Shown: positions 54,696 to 63,642 of the stretch, piece after piece
Layout of the letters: every line of letters begins with the position of its first letter
Numbering within the stretch: the first letter of the stretch is position 1
Source of the DNA: Kaistella jeonii
GTDB lineage: Bacteria; Bacteroidota; Bacteroidia; Flavobacteriales; Weeksellaceae
Direction of reading: 5' to 3'
Length of the DNA: 64,000 nucleotides
NCBI RefSeq assembly: GCF_000812865.1
Contig: NZ_JSYL01000002.1
Location: forward strand, 62,001 to 126,000
Notes under the pieces: generated by a model
What the model saw: the letters and a program-made list of their open reading frames with translations, nothing else
Told to the model about the DNA's origin: nothing
The model's database searches: none
Program-made: the position numbers and the translations under genes

Positions 54696-54838
54696 GATTT
54701 TGGTATTTGTAATTATATTTTAGAAACTATTTAAAGTACACAACCACCTCAGTTTCTATAATATTGCAAAATTACAATTTAATTAAAAAATTGATTGTTA
54801 AAGACTTCGTAAAACTTTGTCTAAAATCATTTAAAATT

Positions 54839-55309
54839 TTAGATAGAAATTTCCAGCACTTCGAAGGAAAGTTTATTTCCGTTTGGCAAAACAATATCTG
54901 CGGTCTGACCAATTACTTTACCCAAAAGTCCTTTTGCGATCGGTGTATTTATTGAAATTTTTCCAGCTTTCAAATCGCTTTCATTATCAGGAACTAAAGT
55001 GAATTTCTGTTCTCCTTTCGTTACCATATTTTTCAAACGTACAGTCGTCAAAATGGATACTTTGGAAGTATCTAAATTAGTTTCATCGATTACTTTTGCA
55101 TCTGCCAGTAAATTTTTTAATTTCGAAATTCTCATTTCTAACATTCCCTGTGCTTCCTTTGCAGCATCGTATTCTGCGTTTTCAGAAAGGTCGCCTTTAT
55201 CTCTAGCTTCAGCAATTTGCTGTGTAATTTTTGGTCTTTCGATGGTTTCCAGCAGCTCCAGTTCAGCTTTCATTTTATCTAATCCATCTTTGGTAACATA
55301 ACTTGCCAT
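54839..55309 (-). CDS. greA: Transcription elongation factor GreA
   Basis: 156 aa: an N-terminal coiled coil (GLDKMKAELELLETIERPKITQQIAEARDKGDLSENAEYDAAKEAQ) with the acidic tip D-L-S-E-N, and an FKBP-like C-terminal domain (ISINTPIAKGLLGKVIGQTADIVLPNG). It stimulates transcript cleavage in backtracked RNA polymerase. Position next to the HIT gene is common in Bacteroidota. Confidence 0.96.
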   Translation of the reverse strand: MASYVTKDGLDKMKAELELLETIERPKITQQIAEARDKGDLSENAEYDAAKEAQGMLEMRISKLKNLLADAKVIDETNLDTSKVSILTTVRLKNMVTKGEQKFTLVPDNESDLKAGKISINTPIAKGLLGKVIGQTADIVLPNGNKLSFEVLEISI

Positions 55310-55409
55310 AAGTTCTTATATTTAGCGTTAGTATAAAAAAATAATCCGACATTTGTCGGACAATGTTTTTTTGCGTTGATCGTTTTACAAAGATATAAAT
55401 TTATTTTAA

Positions 55410-55859
55410 ATGAAAAGAAATATTTCAATCTTACTTTTCCCAATATTACTCATTTTCAGCGCCTTAAATCTTAATTCATGCAGCAGTCGGGAAGAAACAG
55501 TCAGTTGTTTTCCTAAAATTCCTATCAACGTTGTTTTAAACCTTAATCTTCCCGCGTATTACGATCTACAAAATGTAAATGGATGGATCTATGTTAACCA
55601 ACAAGAATCTGGAACACGCGGTTTGATTGTCGTAAGAACAACAAACGGCTTTAAAGTATATGATAGAAATGCTCCTCACATTTGTCCTGATAACAACACT
55701 ACTTTGGTTGTCGAAAACAACATCAAAGTAGTTTGTCCAAAAGACAATGCAACATGGATTCTCATTACGGGTGAACCTACTAATGTTGCCCAAATTGCGC
55801 CGAAAACTTACCGATACAATTTCGATTCAACTTCCGGAATTCTTTCTATTTTTGATTAA
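55410..55859 (+). CDS. Lipoprotein with Rieske-like fold lacking cluster ligands
   Basis: 149 aa. A lipoprotein signal (LILFSALNLNSCSSR) is followed by a stretch laid out like a Rieske domain: YDRNAPHICPDNNTT, VVCPKDNATWILITGEP and YRYNFDSTSGILSI. The CxH and CxxH pairs that bind a 2Fe-2S centre are absent, so it should not carry electrons. Its role in the periplasm is unknown. Confidence 0.65.
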   Translation: MKRNISILLFPILLIFSALNLNSCSSREETVSCFPKIPINVVLNLNLPAYYDLQNVNGWIYVNQQESGTRGLIVVRTTNGFKVYDRNAPHICPDNNTTLVVENNIKVVCPKDNATWILITGEPTNVAQIAPKTYRYNFDSTSGILSIFD

Positions 55860-55885
55860 TTTTTTTTCCTAAATCTTATTTTTTA

Positions 55886-56335
55886 ATGAAAGCAGCTATT
55901 CAAAGAGTTTCTGAAGCGAGTGTAACAGTTGATGGTGAAATCGTGGGCGAAATTTCGAACGGTTTGCTTTTATTAATTGGCGTTGATGAAGAAGATGAAT
56001 CAAGTGATGCGAACTGGCTTGTTCAGAAAATTTTGAATCTCAGAATTTTTGGTGATCAGGATGGCAAACTAAATCTATCGATTCTGGATATTTCCGGTGA
56101 AATTCTTTGCATCAGTCAGTTTACTTTAATTGCAGATTATAAGAAAGGAAATCGACCTTCTTTCATAAAGGCAGCTAAACCAGAGAAAGCCATTCCGTTA
56201 TTTGAATATTTTAAAACTGAAATTTCAAAATCAAATTTGAAAATTGAAAGCGGCATATTCGGTGCAGACATGAAAGTTTCTTTATTGAATGATGGTCCGG
56301 TAACAATCGTGATGGATTCTAAAACGAAACTTTAA
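55886..56335 (+). CDS. dtd: D-aminoacyl-tRNA deacylase
   Basis: 149 aa, standard size. It shows MKAAIQRVSEASVTVDGEIVGEI, the catalytic SQFTLIADYKKGNRPSF and the cross-subunit GPVTIVMDSK (Gly-cisPro-like signature). It removes D-amino acids from mischarged tRNAs. It lies 26 bp after the Rieske-like lipoprotein gene. Confidence 0.96.
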   Translation: MKAAIQRVSEASVTVDGEIVGEISNGLLLLIGVDEEDESSDANWLVQKILNLRIFGDQDGKLNLSILDISGEILCISQFTLIADYKKGNRPSFIKAAKPEKAIPLFEYFKTEISKSNLKIESGIFGADMKVSLLNDGPVTIVMDSKTKL

Positions 56336-56405
56336 ATTAAATTTCATTCCACTTCAAAAACAACTCTTATTTTTAATTAAATTTGATGAAAATACTATTA
56401 AATAT

Positions 56406-56912
56406 ATGAAGCGAACTATCCTTTTAATTTCTGCGATATCAATAATATCCTGTTCAAAAAAAGATAATGATCAAACAGAAGTTCTTTCTCCGGAAGCTAA
56501 AAAAATCGAATCTGTAAATATCGTACGTAAAAAAATGAATGACAGTATTGAAATTTTAAATCAACAAAATATTTTCAAAGATCTGAGCGGAAGCCATCAG
56601 CTTAAATTCACTTCAGATGAAACGTCTGCATTTGCTGGAACGGCAAACTTCGAAAAAACTGGTCGTGATTTATACACGCTTAACGGAAATGCGAAATCAG
56701 GCAAAAATACTTTAGAAATAAAAGGCACCATAAAAAGAGTTTCTGAAAAACATCTTAATTTTGAAGGAGAAATCACACAAAAAATTAACGGAGTTGTTTT
56801 TAAAAGAACTAAAAAAACAACCTTCTTTGATGAAGGAAAAGGAAAATACTGGAGATTACAGAATAAAATTAATGGTTCCGGATTTGCTGACTATATCGAT
56901 ATTTACTTTTAA
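56406..56912 (+). CDS. Hypothetical lipoprotein
   Basis: 168 aa. Lipoprotein signal (ILLISAISIISCSKK), a short charged helix, then a beta-rich domain (HQLKFTSDETSAFAGTANFEKTGRDLYTLNGNAK...). No catalytic motif is visible and I do not recognise the family. It lies 12 bp upstream of the hydrolase gene and is probably co-transcribed with it. Confidence 0.65.
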   Translation: MKRTILLISAISIISCSKKDNDQTEVLSPEAKKIESVNIVRKKMNDSIEILNQQNIFKDLSGSHQLKFTSDETSAFAGTANFEKTGRDLYTLNGNAKSGKNTLEIKGTIKRVSEKHLNFEGEITQKINGVVFKRTKKTTFFDEGKGKYWRLQNKINGSGFADYIDIYF

Positions 56913-56924
56913 AAATCACCTCTG

Positions 56925-57707
56925 ATGTTGAATTACGAAATAGCTGGAAAAGGAAAAGAAAACCTTGTCATGTTACATGGTTTTATGGAAAATCTACTTA
57001 TTTGGGAGGATTTGGAAGTGGGTCTTTCAAAAGATTTTACACTCATAAAAATTGATCTTCCTGGACATGGTCTATCTAAAATTTATTCCGATATTCATTC
57101 GATGGAATTGATGGCGGAAGAAGTAAAAAAAGTGACGGATTATTTAAAACTCAAAAATTTTCACCTTCTCGGTCATTCAATGGGAGGTTATGTTTCGTTG
57201 GCGTTTGCCGAAAAATATCCAGAGATTCTGAAAAGTGTGACTTTATTTTTCTCCACTTATTTTGCAGATGACGAAGAGAAAAAAGAACAACGGAAGAAAA
57301 GTCTCCGAATCATCAAAGAAGCCTTTCCTACTTATGTAAGTGCAGGAGTTCCCAATCTATTTAATCCAAATGAAAAAGATATTTTGGAAGGGAAGATAAA
57401 TCTCGCAAAAGAAATCGCTCTTTCTACAAAAAATGAGGGCGTTTTAGCAGCGGTAAAAGGAATGATAGAAAGAACCGACAAAAAATCGGTGCTGGAGAAT
57501 TTTGAAGGTAAAATTTTGGTGCTTTGCGGGAAACACGACAATGCAATAAACGTGGAAAAAACCACAAAAAACTTACCAGAAAAAACGAATATTAAATCTT
57601 ACGTTTTAGATTGCGGGCATAATGGACATTGGGAAAAGCCGACAATCTGTGCAGAAATTATTAATACTGAACTTCTTCACAATTTACCGAAAAATTTAAT
57701 ATTTTAA
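56925..57707 (+). CDS. Alpha/beta hydrolase
   Basis: 260 aa. The nucleophile elbow GHSMGG, oxyanion region LHGFMENLLIW, acid CGKHDNAI and catalytic His in DCGHNGHWEKP give a complete triad. The size and cap region fit a small esterase or BioH/MenH-like enzyme. The substrate is unknown. It converges on, and overlaps by 4 bp, the DHH gene. Confidence 0.88.
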   Translation: MLNYEIAGKGKENLVMLHGFMENLLIWEDLEVGLSKDFTLIKIDLPGHGLSKIYSDIHSMELMAEEVKKVTDYLKLKNFHLLGHSMGGYVSLAFAEKYPEILKSVTLFFSTYFADDEEKKEQRKKSLRIIKEAFPTYVSAGVPNLFNPNEKDILEGKINLAKEIALSTKNEGVLAAVKGMIERTDKKSVLENFEGKILVLCGKHDNAINVEKTTKNLPEKTNIKSYVLDCGHNGHWEKPTICAEIINTELLHNLPKNLIF

Positions 57708-58711
57708 AAATATTCAGCTTCTATTTTCTCTTTGAAATCAACGATGGTTTCTTCGATGGTTTTCATATATTTTCCACCGGCTGCGTTGATGTGACCACCG
57801 CCGTTGAAATAGTTTCGGGAAAACTGATTTACATCAACCTCATCTTTGGAACGGAAAGAAATTTTGATAAAATCATCATATAAATCTTCCATAAAAAATG
57901 CGGCAACTTGTGTTCCCATGATGCTTAAACCGTAATTTACAAAACCTTCCGTATCTCCTTTCTGGAAACCAAATTCTTTCAATTCGTCCCGTTTCAACCA
58001 AAGAATGGCAACTTTTCCGTCTTTCACTACTTCAATTCTACCTAAAATTAAGGCTAAAAGATGAAGTCTTGAAACCGTATTTGTATCCCAAGTATTAGAA
58101 GTAATCATTGCTGGATCTGCGCCTTTTTCAATTAAATTAGCCACAATTCGGTGAGTTGTCGCGCTGGTTGATCGAAAACGGAAACCTCCAGTATCAGTCA
58201 TAATGCCGGTATAAAGACATTCTGCGATATCTTTATTTACTAAATTTTCTTCGTTTAATTCTTGTATAAAATGATATACCATTTGCGAAGTCGCAGGTAT
58301 TGTAACATCGGAATACACATAATGAAAATCATCAGGTTGTTGATGATGATCGATCAATATCTTTTTCGCTCTCGCTTTCTCAATCCACGGACCAACTAAA
58401 TTACCACTTCTGTGAGAAGCATTAAAATCTAAAATAAAAATAACATCAGCGTTATAAATTGCTTCTCCGGCTTGCTTTCTTTTATAATCTGCAATAATAA
58501 TTTGTTTGGATTCGGGCATCCATTTCAAAAATTTAGGGAAATCGTTTGGAACGATAACATCAGCTTCTAAACCTTTCTGTTTTAAAAAATGTTTCAGACC
58601 CAAACTGGATCCAATAGCATCTCCATCGGGATTATAATGGGTGATAATTACAATCTTTTTCTCTGGTGTTAACAGTTTTTGAATTTCGGAAATTTCTGTA
58701 GAAGTAAACAT
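57704..58711 (-). CDS. nrnA: DHH/DHHA1 phosphoesterase (NrnA-like nanoRNase/pAp phosphatase)
   Basis: 335 aa. The DHH domain has ITHYNPDGDAIGSSLGL, FILDFNASHRSG and LIDHHQQPDDF; the DHHA1 domain ends in NGGGHINAAGG. The metal ligands are all present. Enzymes of this family degrade 2-5-nt RNAs and pAp in the cytoplasm. The specific substrate is inferred from family membership. Confidence 0.9.
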   Translation of the reverse strand: MFTSTEISEIQKLLTPEKKIVIITHYNPDGDAIGSSLGLKHFLKQKGLEADVIVPNDFPKFLKWMPESKQIIIADYKRKQAGEAIYNADVIFILDFNASHRSGNLVGPWIEKARAKKILIDHHQQPDDFHYVYSDVTIPATSQMVYHFIQELNEENLVNKDIAECLYTGIMTDTGGFRFRSTSATTHRIVANLIEKGADPAMITSNTWDTNTVSRLHLLALILGRIEVVKDGKVAILWLKRDELKEFGFQKGDTEGFVNYGLSIMGTQVAAFFMEDLYDDFIKISFRSKDEVDVNQFSRNYFNGGGHINAAGGKYMKTIEETIVDFKEKIEAEYF

Positions 58712-59005
58712 TTAGTACAATTTTTTGGAATTGCAAAGATAATCTTTGTTTTTGACAAATTTAAGCCGCGCTAAAATTTCAATCTGCGATTTAGGGTGAT
58801 TTAGCTTGACGAAAAAGGGTGTTTTCACCGCTCTCATAAATAAAATAAGGAAGAAATTTGCAATACTAATCTTCTTTCAGAAATTTAAAAGAAAGTGTCA
58901 TTCGTCGTTTATTTTCGTCGTTGGTCGATTTGATATTTCATTATTGAATTGAAAATTAAAGCTTTGCAATAATAATTTTATATAAACCAATTAAAACTTT
59001 ACACC

Positions 59006-60403
59006 ATGAAAAAAATTACTCTGTTTCTCTTAACAATTTGCAGCATTCTGATGTTTGCTCAAAATGACGGCACCGATAACAAAATGCCGACACCAATGAC
59101 TGTTACAAAAAACATTCAAAAATTGCCGACCAAAATTTTCAAAACTTCGAAAGAATATAGTGATGATTTTGCACTTCTCAATAATTTGGATCCCCGCGTT
59201 TATGGACAGGTTCCATTTGTCAATTCAATCAGATCCCAAAAATTTGATGCGGCAAATGCCACGTATGACTGCACGGCAGCAGATGATTTTACAGTTCCCG
59301 CGGGACAAATATGGGAGATAAAAAATATTGCTGCTGATGGTTACATTCTGACAGCAAAAAATCCTGATTCTTATAATGTCATTATTTACGCAAATAGTGG
59401 CACCAATTTACCGGGAACTATTATCAGACAGGAAAATATACAGCCTTCTGCGGGAACGCAAAGTCCTAATTTATCTTTAGGCACTAGCTTGCTTTTAAAT
59501 CCAGGAAGATATTGGATTTCTGTTCAGGCAGTTGCAGATTTACCCGGTGACTGGTTTTGGCAAACCTATGCAGACAGCTCTACACTCGGCTCTCCTTTTG
59601 TTTGGATAAACCCAGGAAATGGTTTTGGGACAACTTGCTCCGCAAATTGGGGAGTAGGATCCGTATGTTCACCAGGATCTGCTAAAGATTTAAGTTTTAC
59701 ATTGAATGGTAATATCTTATCATCTTGTAAAACATTTACGGATAAAATTGTTTCTACCGATCCTACCCAAACTCCTAGAGTAACGCGAGACGGAAATCCT
59801 TCGGTTTGCGGTACCCCAAAAGTTTATCCCGGTAATATAGGATCTGGAAATTATCATTATAAAAAATATACGATACAAAATACTGCTGCATCAGCTCAAT
59901 GCGTTAATATTATTATAACAAATCCAGAAGCAAATCAGATGTTTGTAGTTGCTTATAGCGGTACTTTCAATCCTGCAAATTTATCACAGAACTACTTAGC
60001 AGATATAGGTTCCAGTCCATTTAGTGGCAGTTCATCTAATATGGCATTTACGATGCCCGCAAGTTCTACAGTAGTTTTGGTAGTTAGTGAGGTTGTGGTT
60101 AACACTACATTCATCAACAATTATACTTTAAGTGTAATTGCTGGAAACTGCGGAAGCATTTTGAAAACTGGCGAAGTTACCGGCTCCAACGTGAGTATTT
60201 ATCCAAACCCTGTTAGAACTTTACTTTATGTGAACGGGATGAAGATGAATGAAGCGAAAGTATATGACGCAAGCGGAAAACTAATCCCAGTGAAAAGTAC
60301 AGAAAATCAGATCAATGTAGAAGGACTTACTAAAGGAAATTATTTACTTCAAATGAAAGACAAATCTGGGAAAGTATATCAAGATAAGTTTATTAAAAAT
60401 TAA
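59006..60403 (+). CDS. T9SS-sorted secreted protein, paralogue 1
   Basis: 465 aa. Signal peptide (MKKITLFLLTICSILMFAQ), a domain with TYDCTAADDFTVPAGQIWEIKNIAADGY and a beta-rich region with LSLGTSLLLNPGRYWISVQA, then a C-terminal type A sorting domain (VSIYPNPVRTLLYVNGMKMNEAKVYDASGKLI). It is closely related to the protein at 60865-62286. A surface-exposed or released protein of unknown function. Confidence 0.85.
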   Translation: MKKITLFLLTICSILMFAQNDGTDNKMPTPMTVTKNIQKLPTKIFKTSKEYSDDFALLNNLDPRVYGQVPFVNSIRSQKFDAANATYDCTAADDFTVPAGQIWEIKNIAADGYILTAKNPDSYNVIIYANSGTNLPGTIIRQENIQPSAGTQSPNLSLGTSLLLNPGRYWISVQAVADLPGDWFWQTYADSSTLGSPFVWINPGNGFGTTCSANWGVGSVCSPGSAKDLSFTLNGNILSSCKTFTDKIVSTDPTQTPRVTRDGNPSVCGTPKVYPGNIGSGNYHYKKYTIQNTAASAQCVNIIITNPEANQMFVVAYSGTFNPANLSQNYLADIGSSPFSGSSSNMAFTMPASSTVVLVVSEVVVNTTFINNYTLSVIAGNCGSILKTGEVTGSNVSIYPNPVRTLLYVNGMKMNEAKVYDASGKLIPVKSTENQINVEGLTKGNYLLQMKDKSGKVYQDKFIKN

Positions 60404-60858
60404 ACAATCATCTTTATTAAAAGGGTCTGCTTATTTTCATAAGCAGACTTTTTTTATTTTTTCACTAAGACTTAAATAGGATATATAAAAAATAGTTCTT
60501 TCTTACGATTCAGTTTTTACATCTATCAATAAACATTTAAAAAAGTAGTTGAGAAGAATTTATTTCCTTTTAATAAAAGGTAGGTTTCGCTGTTAATTTC
60601 ACAGAATTCAACAATAAAAAAAAGATGTACCGTTAAAACACCTACATAAATAGGGTCATTTCACCTGACAAACATGGGTGATTTCCCAGCATTAAAATTG
60701 AATTAAAAGTGGCAATTTTGGTATGCTAATTTTTGTAGCTATTGATTACAAGATGTAACACCCCTATAAAATTGGTTGTTCGTGTATTTTCTATTACTTA
60801 ATTTAAAGTCGAACATTTCTATAGCAGAATTAATAAAATTTCTTAACCCAAAATAATA
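60404..60858. other. Intergenic region between the T9SS paralogues
   Basis: About 450 bp containing the terminator at 60425-60457. Beyond that I see no gene, repeat or clear -7 box; TAATTTTTG near 60727 is a poor promoter candidate. Confidence 0.6.
60425..60457 (+). terminator. Terminator of T9SS paralogue 1
   Basis: GTCTGCTTA (60425-60433) and TAAGCAGAC (60440-60448) with a 6-nt loop and a T-run. Confidence 0.88.
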
Positions 60859-60864
60859 ATGATC

Positions 60865-62286
60865 ATGAAAAAAATTACTCTTTTGTTGCTCACCGCTTGC
60901 AACTTGCTTTTGTTTTCACAAACCAATCGAAACTCGGATGTTCAGAAAACGGTACAACAACTTCCAGTTGTTTACAACACCCCCACGAAACCCTACGTAA
61001 CTTTGGATGCTTACAATAAAGCATTTAATTCCCAAAATATAAATGCTCCATTGTTGTACGGACAATTTCCCCCGATTGGCACCAGTACTATAACCTCGCA
61101 ACAGTTTGAAGCAGCAAATGCTCAGTACAGTTCTAATGCAGCAGATGATTTCACAGTTCCTGCAGGTAAATCCTGGCAAGTTAGTGCCGTTTACGTGCGA
61201 GGATATTCCGTTTCACCTGTTTATCCTACTTCGTACAATGTTACTTTTTATACCAATACCGCTTCTAATTTACCGGGAACAATAGTTCGCACAGAAAATG
61301 TGATGTTGGCAGCAGGCTCTAATAGCCCCGCTTTACCCCTTGCTACTGCACTGACACTCGCTGCGGGTAAATACTGGGTTTCTGTACAGGCTGTGTTAGA
61401 TTTTACAGGTGGCGGACAATGGTATTGGGAAACTTATACTGATACCGCAACGTTAAGCGCACCATTTGCATGGACTAACCCAGGAAATGGTTTTGCAACT
61501 CCCTGTAATACGGTATGGAATACTGGATCCATTTGCATCGCAGGTCAGTTAAAAGATCTTCAGTTCAGTCTGGATGGTATAGAAACCAATGCTGTTGCAG
61601 CTCCTTGTAAAACGTATGTAGGAAGAATTCTTAGTACAGATCTCACAGAAACAACAAGACTTTATAGAGACGCAGTTCCATCAGTTTGTGGAACTACAAA
61701 AGTTTATCCGACTCCAGCATTTTCAGGCAATTATCATTATAAATCGTATACTATACAAAATACGCTGTCAACAACAAATTGTGTAACTGTAAATTTAACA
61801 AACCCAGACCCAACTAATCAAGTTCATTTAGTAGCTTACTCTGGTTCTTTTAATCCAGCTAATATTGCTCTAAATTATATTGGTGATTCTGGAACAAGTA
61901 GTTTTGGTAGTTCAGTAGCAACAATGAGCATTACGATGCCCGCAAATTCAACAATGGTGATTGTAGCAAATGAAGCTGTTGCAAATAGCACATTTAGTGT
62001 AGATTATACCCTGGATATACTCTCTACGAACTGCGGAGGAATCTTAAGAACAGGAGAAGTGGGAGGAAAAAGTGTCAGCATTTACCCAAATCCAGTAAAA
62101 ACAATACTTTTTGTAAACGGAATGAAAGTGAATGATGCTAAAGTTTATGATGTAAGTGGAAAATTGATTGCAGTGAAAAGTACTGAAAATCAGATTAATG
62201 TAGAAGGATTAGCAAAAGGTAATTATTTACTTCAAATGAAAGATAAAGACGGAAATAGTACAACTACCAAATTTATTAAAAAATAG
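60865..62286 (+). CDS. T9SS-sorted secreted protein, paralogue 2
   Basis: 473 aa from ATG 60865; another ATG two codons upstream (60859) is possible. Architecture and many segments match paralogue 1: AADDFTVPAGKSWQVSAVYVRGY, LATALTLAAGKYWVSVQA, PCKTYVGRILSTD, SVCGTTKVYP and the sorting domain VSIYPNPVKTILFVNGMKVNDAKVYD, whose last 60 residues are almost identical. A tandem duplication with divergence in the body is the simplest origin. Confidence 0.85.
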   Translation: MKKITLLLLTACNLLLFSQTNRNSDVQKTVQQLPVVYNTPTKPYVTLDAYNKAFNSQNINAPLLYGQFPPIGTSTITSQQFEAANAQYSSNAADDFTVPAGKSWQVSAVYVRGYSVSPVYPTSYNVTFYTNTASNLPGTIVRTENVMLAAGSNSPALPLATALTLAAGKYWVSVQAVLDFTGGGQWYWETYTDTATLSAPFAWTNPGNGFATPCNTVWNTGSICIAGQLKDLQFSLDGIETNAVAAPCKTYVGRILSTDLTETTRLYRDAVPSVCGTTKVYPTPAFSGNYHYKSYTIQNTLSTTNCVTVNLTNPDPTNQVHLVAYSGSFNPANIALNYIGDSGTSSFGSSVATMSITMPANSTMVIVANEAVANSTFSVDYTLDILSTNCGGILRTGEVGGKSVSIYPNPVKTILFVNGMKVNDAKVYDVSGKLIAVKSTENQINVEGLAKGNYLLQMKDKDGNSTTTKFIKK

Positions 62287-62309
62287 AAATAGTTTTTTAA
62301 AATAGAGAA

Positions 62310-62340
62310 GAGATTTACCTTTATAAGTAAATCTCTTTTT
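62310..62340 (+). terminator. Terminator of T9SS paralogue 2
   Basis: GAGATTTAC (62310-62318) and GTAAATCTC (62327-62335) with a T-run. Confidence 0.85.
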
Positions 62341-62363
62341 CTTTATAAAAACAAGAGATATAG

Positions 62364-62394
62364 TTTGTAGAAAATAAAAAGTTTCTTATATTTG
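62364..62394 (+). promoter_or_regulatory. rpmH promoter, canonical Bacteroidota form
   Basis: TTTG (62364-62367) and TATATTTG (62387-62394) are spaced by 19 bp, matching the -33/-7 consensus. It is the clearest textbook promoter in the window. Confidence 0.8.
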
Positions 62395-62437
62395 CAATCT
62401 GAAAAATAAGATATAGTTTTTACTAAAAATATTAGCA

Positions 62438-62596
62438 ATGAGCAAGAGAACGTTTCAACCATCGGAAAGAAAAAAGAGAAACAAACACGGTTTCCGTCTA
62501 AGAATGTCAACACCTAACGGTAGAAGAATTTTGGCGGCGAGAAGAGCGAAAGGCAGAAAGAGTTTAACTGTAAGTGCACAGCGCGCTAAGAGATAA
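62438..62596 (+). CDS. rpmH: 50S ribosomal protein L34
   Basis: 52 aa, very basic: [39 protein letters not shown] and a short C-terminal tail ending in AKR. This is the complete bL34 signature. It is part of the large ribosomal subunit. The gene has its own strong promoter and terminator. Confidence 0.97.
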   Translation: MSKRTFQPSERKKRNKHGFRLRMSTPNGRRILAARRAKGRKSLTVSAQRAKR

Positions 62597-62621
62597 TCTC
62601 AGGAATTATCATATACGAAAT

Positions 62622-62653
62622 ATGCTTGAAAGTAATTTTTCAGGCATTTTTTG
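62622..62653 (+). terminator. rpmH terminator
   Basis: ATGCTTGAAA (62622-62631) pairs with TTTCAGGCAT (62638-62647), with one G-T pair, followed by a T-run. Confidence 0.85.
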
Positions 62654-62756
62654 TTTGTTAAAATTTGCCAATATTTAGCAGAAAAAGAAACTTTTCTCTA
62701 CTTTTGGATTGCTGTTAAACCACTTTCAATTTTATCAACTTCAATCAAACAAAAAT

Positions 62757-63467
62757 ATGCCACATTCTTCTCAAGAAGGCCAAGACGTAATTCATCTAAC
62801 CAATGCAAAAATTGCACAGAAAAACTTCACTGTTTTAAATGAGGTGAATCTTCATATTAAAAAAGGGAGATTCTGCTATCTCATCGGGAAAACGGGATCC
62901 GGAAAAAGCTCTTTATTGAAGACGCTTTATGGACACATTCCTTTAAGTTCCGGTCAAGGCAATGTTGCTGGATTTGATTTGCAAAAACTTCGAACTTCTG
63001 ACGTACCAAACTTAAGACGAAAATTAGGAATTGTTTTTCAGGACTTTCAATTATTACCAGACCGAACTGTTGAGAAAAATCTAAAATTTGTTTTAGAAGC
63101 CACAGGTTGGACTGATAAGACTAAAATGGATGACAGAATCAATGAAGTCCTCGGAAGTGTAGGAATGAAATCTAAAAAACACAAAATGCCGCATGAACTT
63201 TCTGGTGGTGAACAACAGCGTATCGCCATTGCGAGAGCACTATTGAACCATCCTGAAGTGATATTGGCAGACGAACCTACTGGTAACCTGGATCCAGAAA
63301 CTTCAAACGAGATTATGACCCTTTTAAAACAAGTAGCTTTTGAAAATAATTCTGCGGTAGTTATGGCAACGCACGATTATCACATGATTCAAAACTTCCC
63401 AGGTGAAGCAATCCGTTGTGAAGATGGAAAAGTGACGGTTTTAGATACCGCTGAACTTTTTGAATAA
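62757..63467 (+). CDS. ftsE: FtsE-like ABC-transporter ATPase
   Basis: 236 aa from ATG 62757 (MPHSSQEGQDVIHLTNAKI). Walker A GKTGSGKSS, Q-loop IVFQDFQLLPDRTV, signature LSGGEQQRI, Walker B VILADEPTGNLDP and switch ATHDYHMI are intact, and DFQLLPDRTVEKN is typical of FtsE. FtsE with FtsX regulates peptidoglycan hydrolases at division. ftsX is not adjacent here, so another MacB/LolD-like role remains possible. Confidence 0.85.
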   Translation: MPHSSQEGQDVIHLTNAKIAQKNFTVLNEVNLHIKKGRFCYLIGKTGSGKSSLLKTLYGHIPLSSGQGNVAGFDLQKLRTSDVPNLRRKLGIVFQDFQLLPDRTVEKNLKFVLEATGWTDKTKMDDRINEVLGSVGMKSKKHKMPHELSGGEQQRIAIARALLNHPEVILADEPTGNLDPETSNEIMTLLKQVAFENNSAVVMATHDYHMIQNFPGEAIRCEDGKVTVLDTAELFE

Positions 63468-63494
63468 TTTTAAAAACGTTTTTAAATATAAAAG

Positions 63495-63525
63495 ATCCTG
63501 TAATTAATAACTACAGGATTTTTCT
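63495..63525 (+). terminator. Terminator of the ftsE-like gene
   Basis: ATCCTGTA (63495-63502) and TACAGGAT (63512-63519) followed by TTTTTC. Confidence 0.8.
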
Positions 63526-63546
63526 TTTATAGAAATATGATAAGTT

Positions 63547-63596
63547 TTGGCTAAAGCCAACCATAATTTAAATAAAAAAACGGGCTAAAGCCCGTT
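63547..63596. repeat. Pair of REP-like palindromes with core GGCTAAAGCC
   Basis: TTGGCTAAAGCCAA (63547-63560) and AACGGGCTAAAGCCCGTT (63579-63596) are perfect palindromes sharing the same 10-bp core, separated by an A-rich spacer. This looks like a dispersed extragenic palindromic repeat unit. Confidence 0.7.
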
Positions 63597-63642
63597 CCTA
63601 TTGATTCTTATCTACAATTATCTAAATCTTACAATTTTATTC

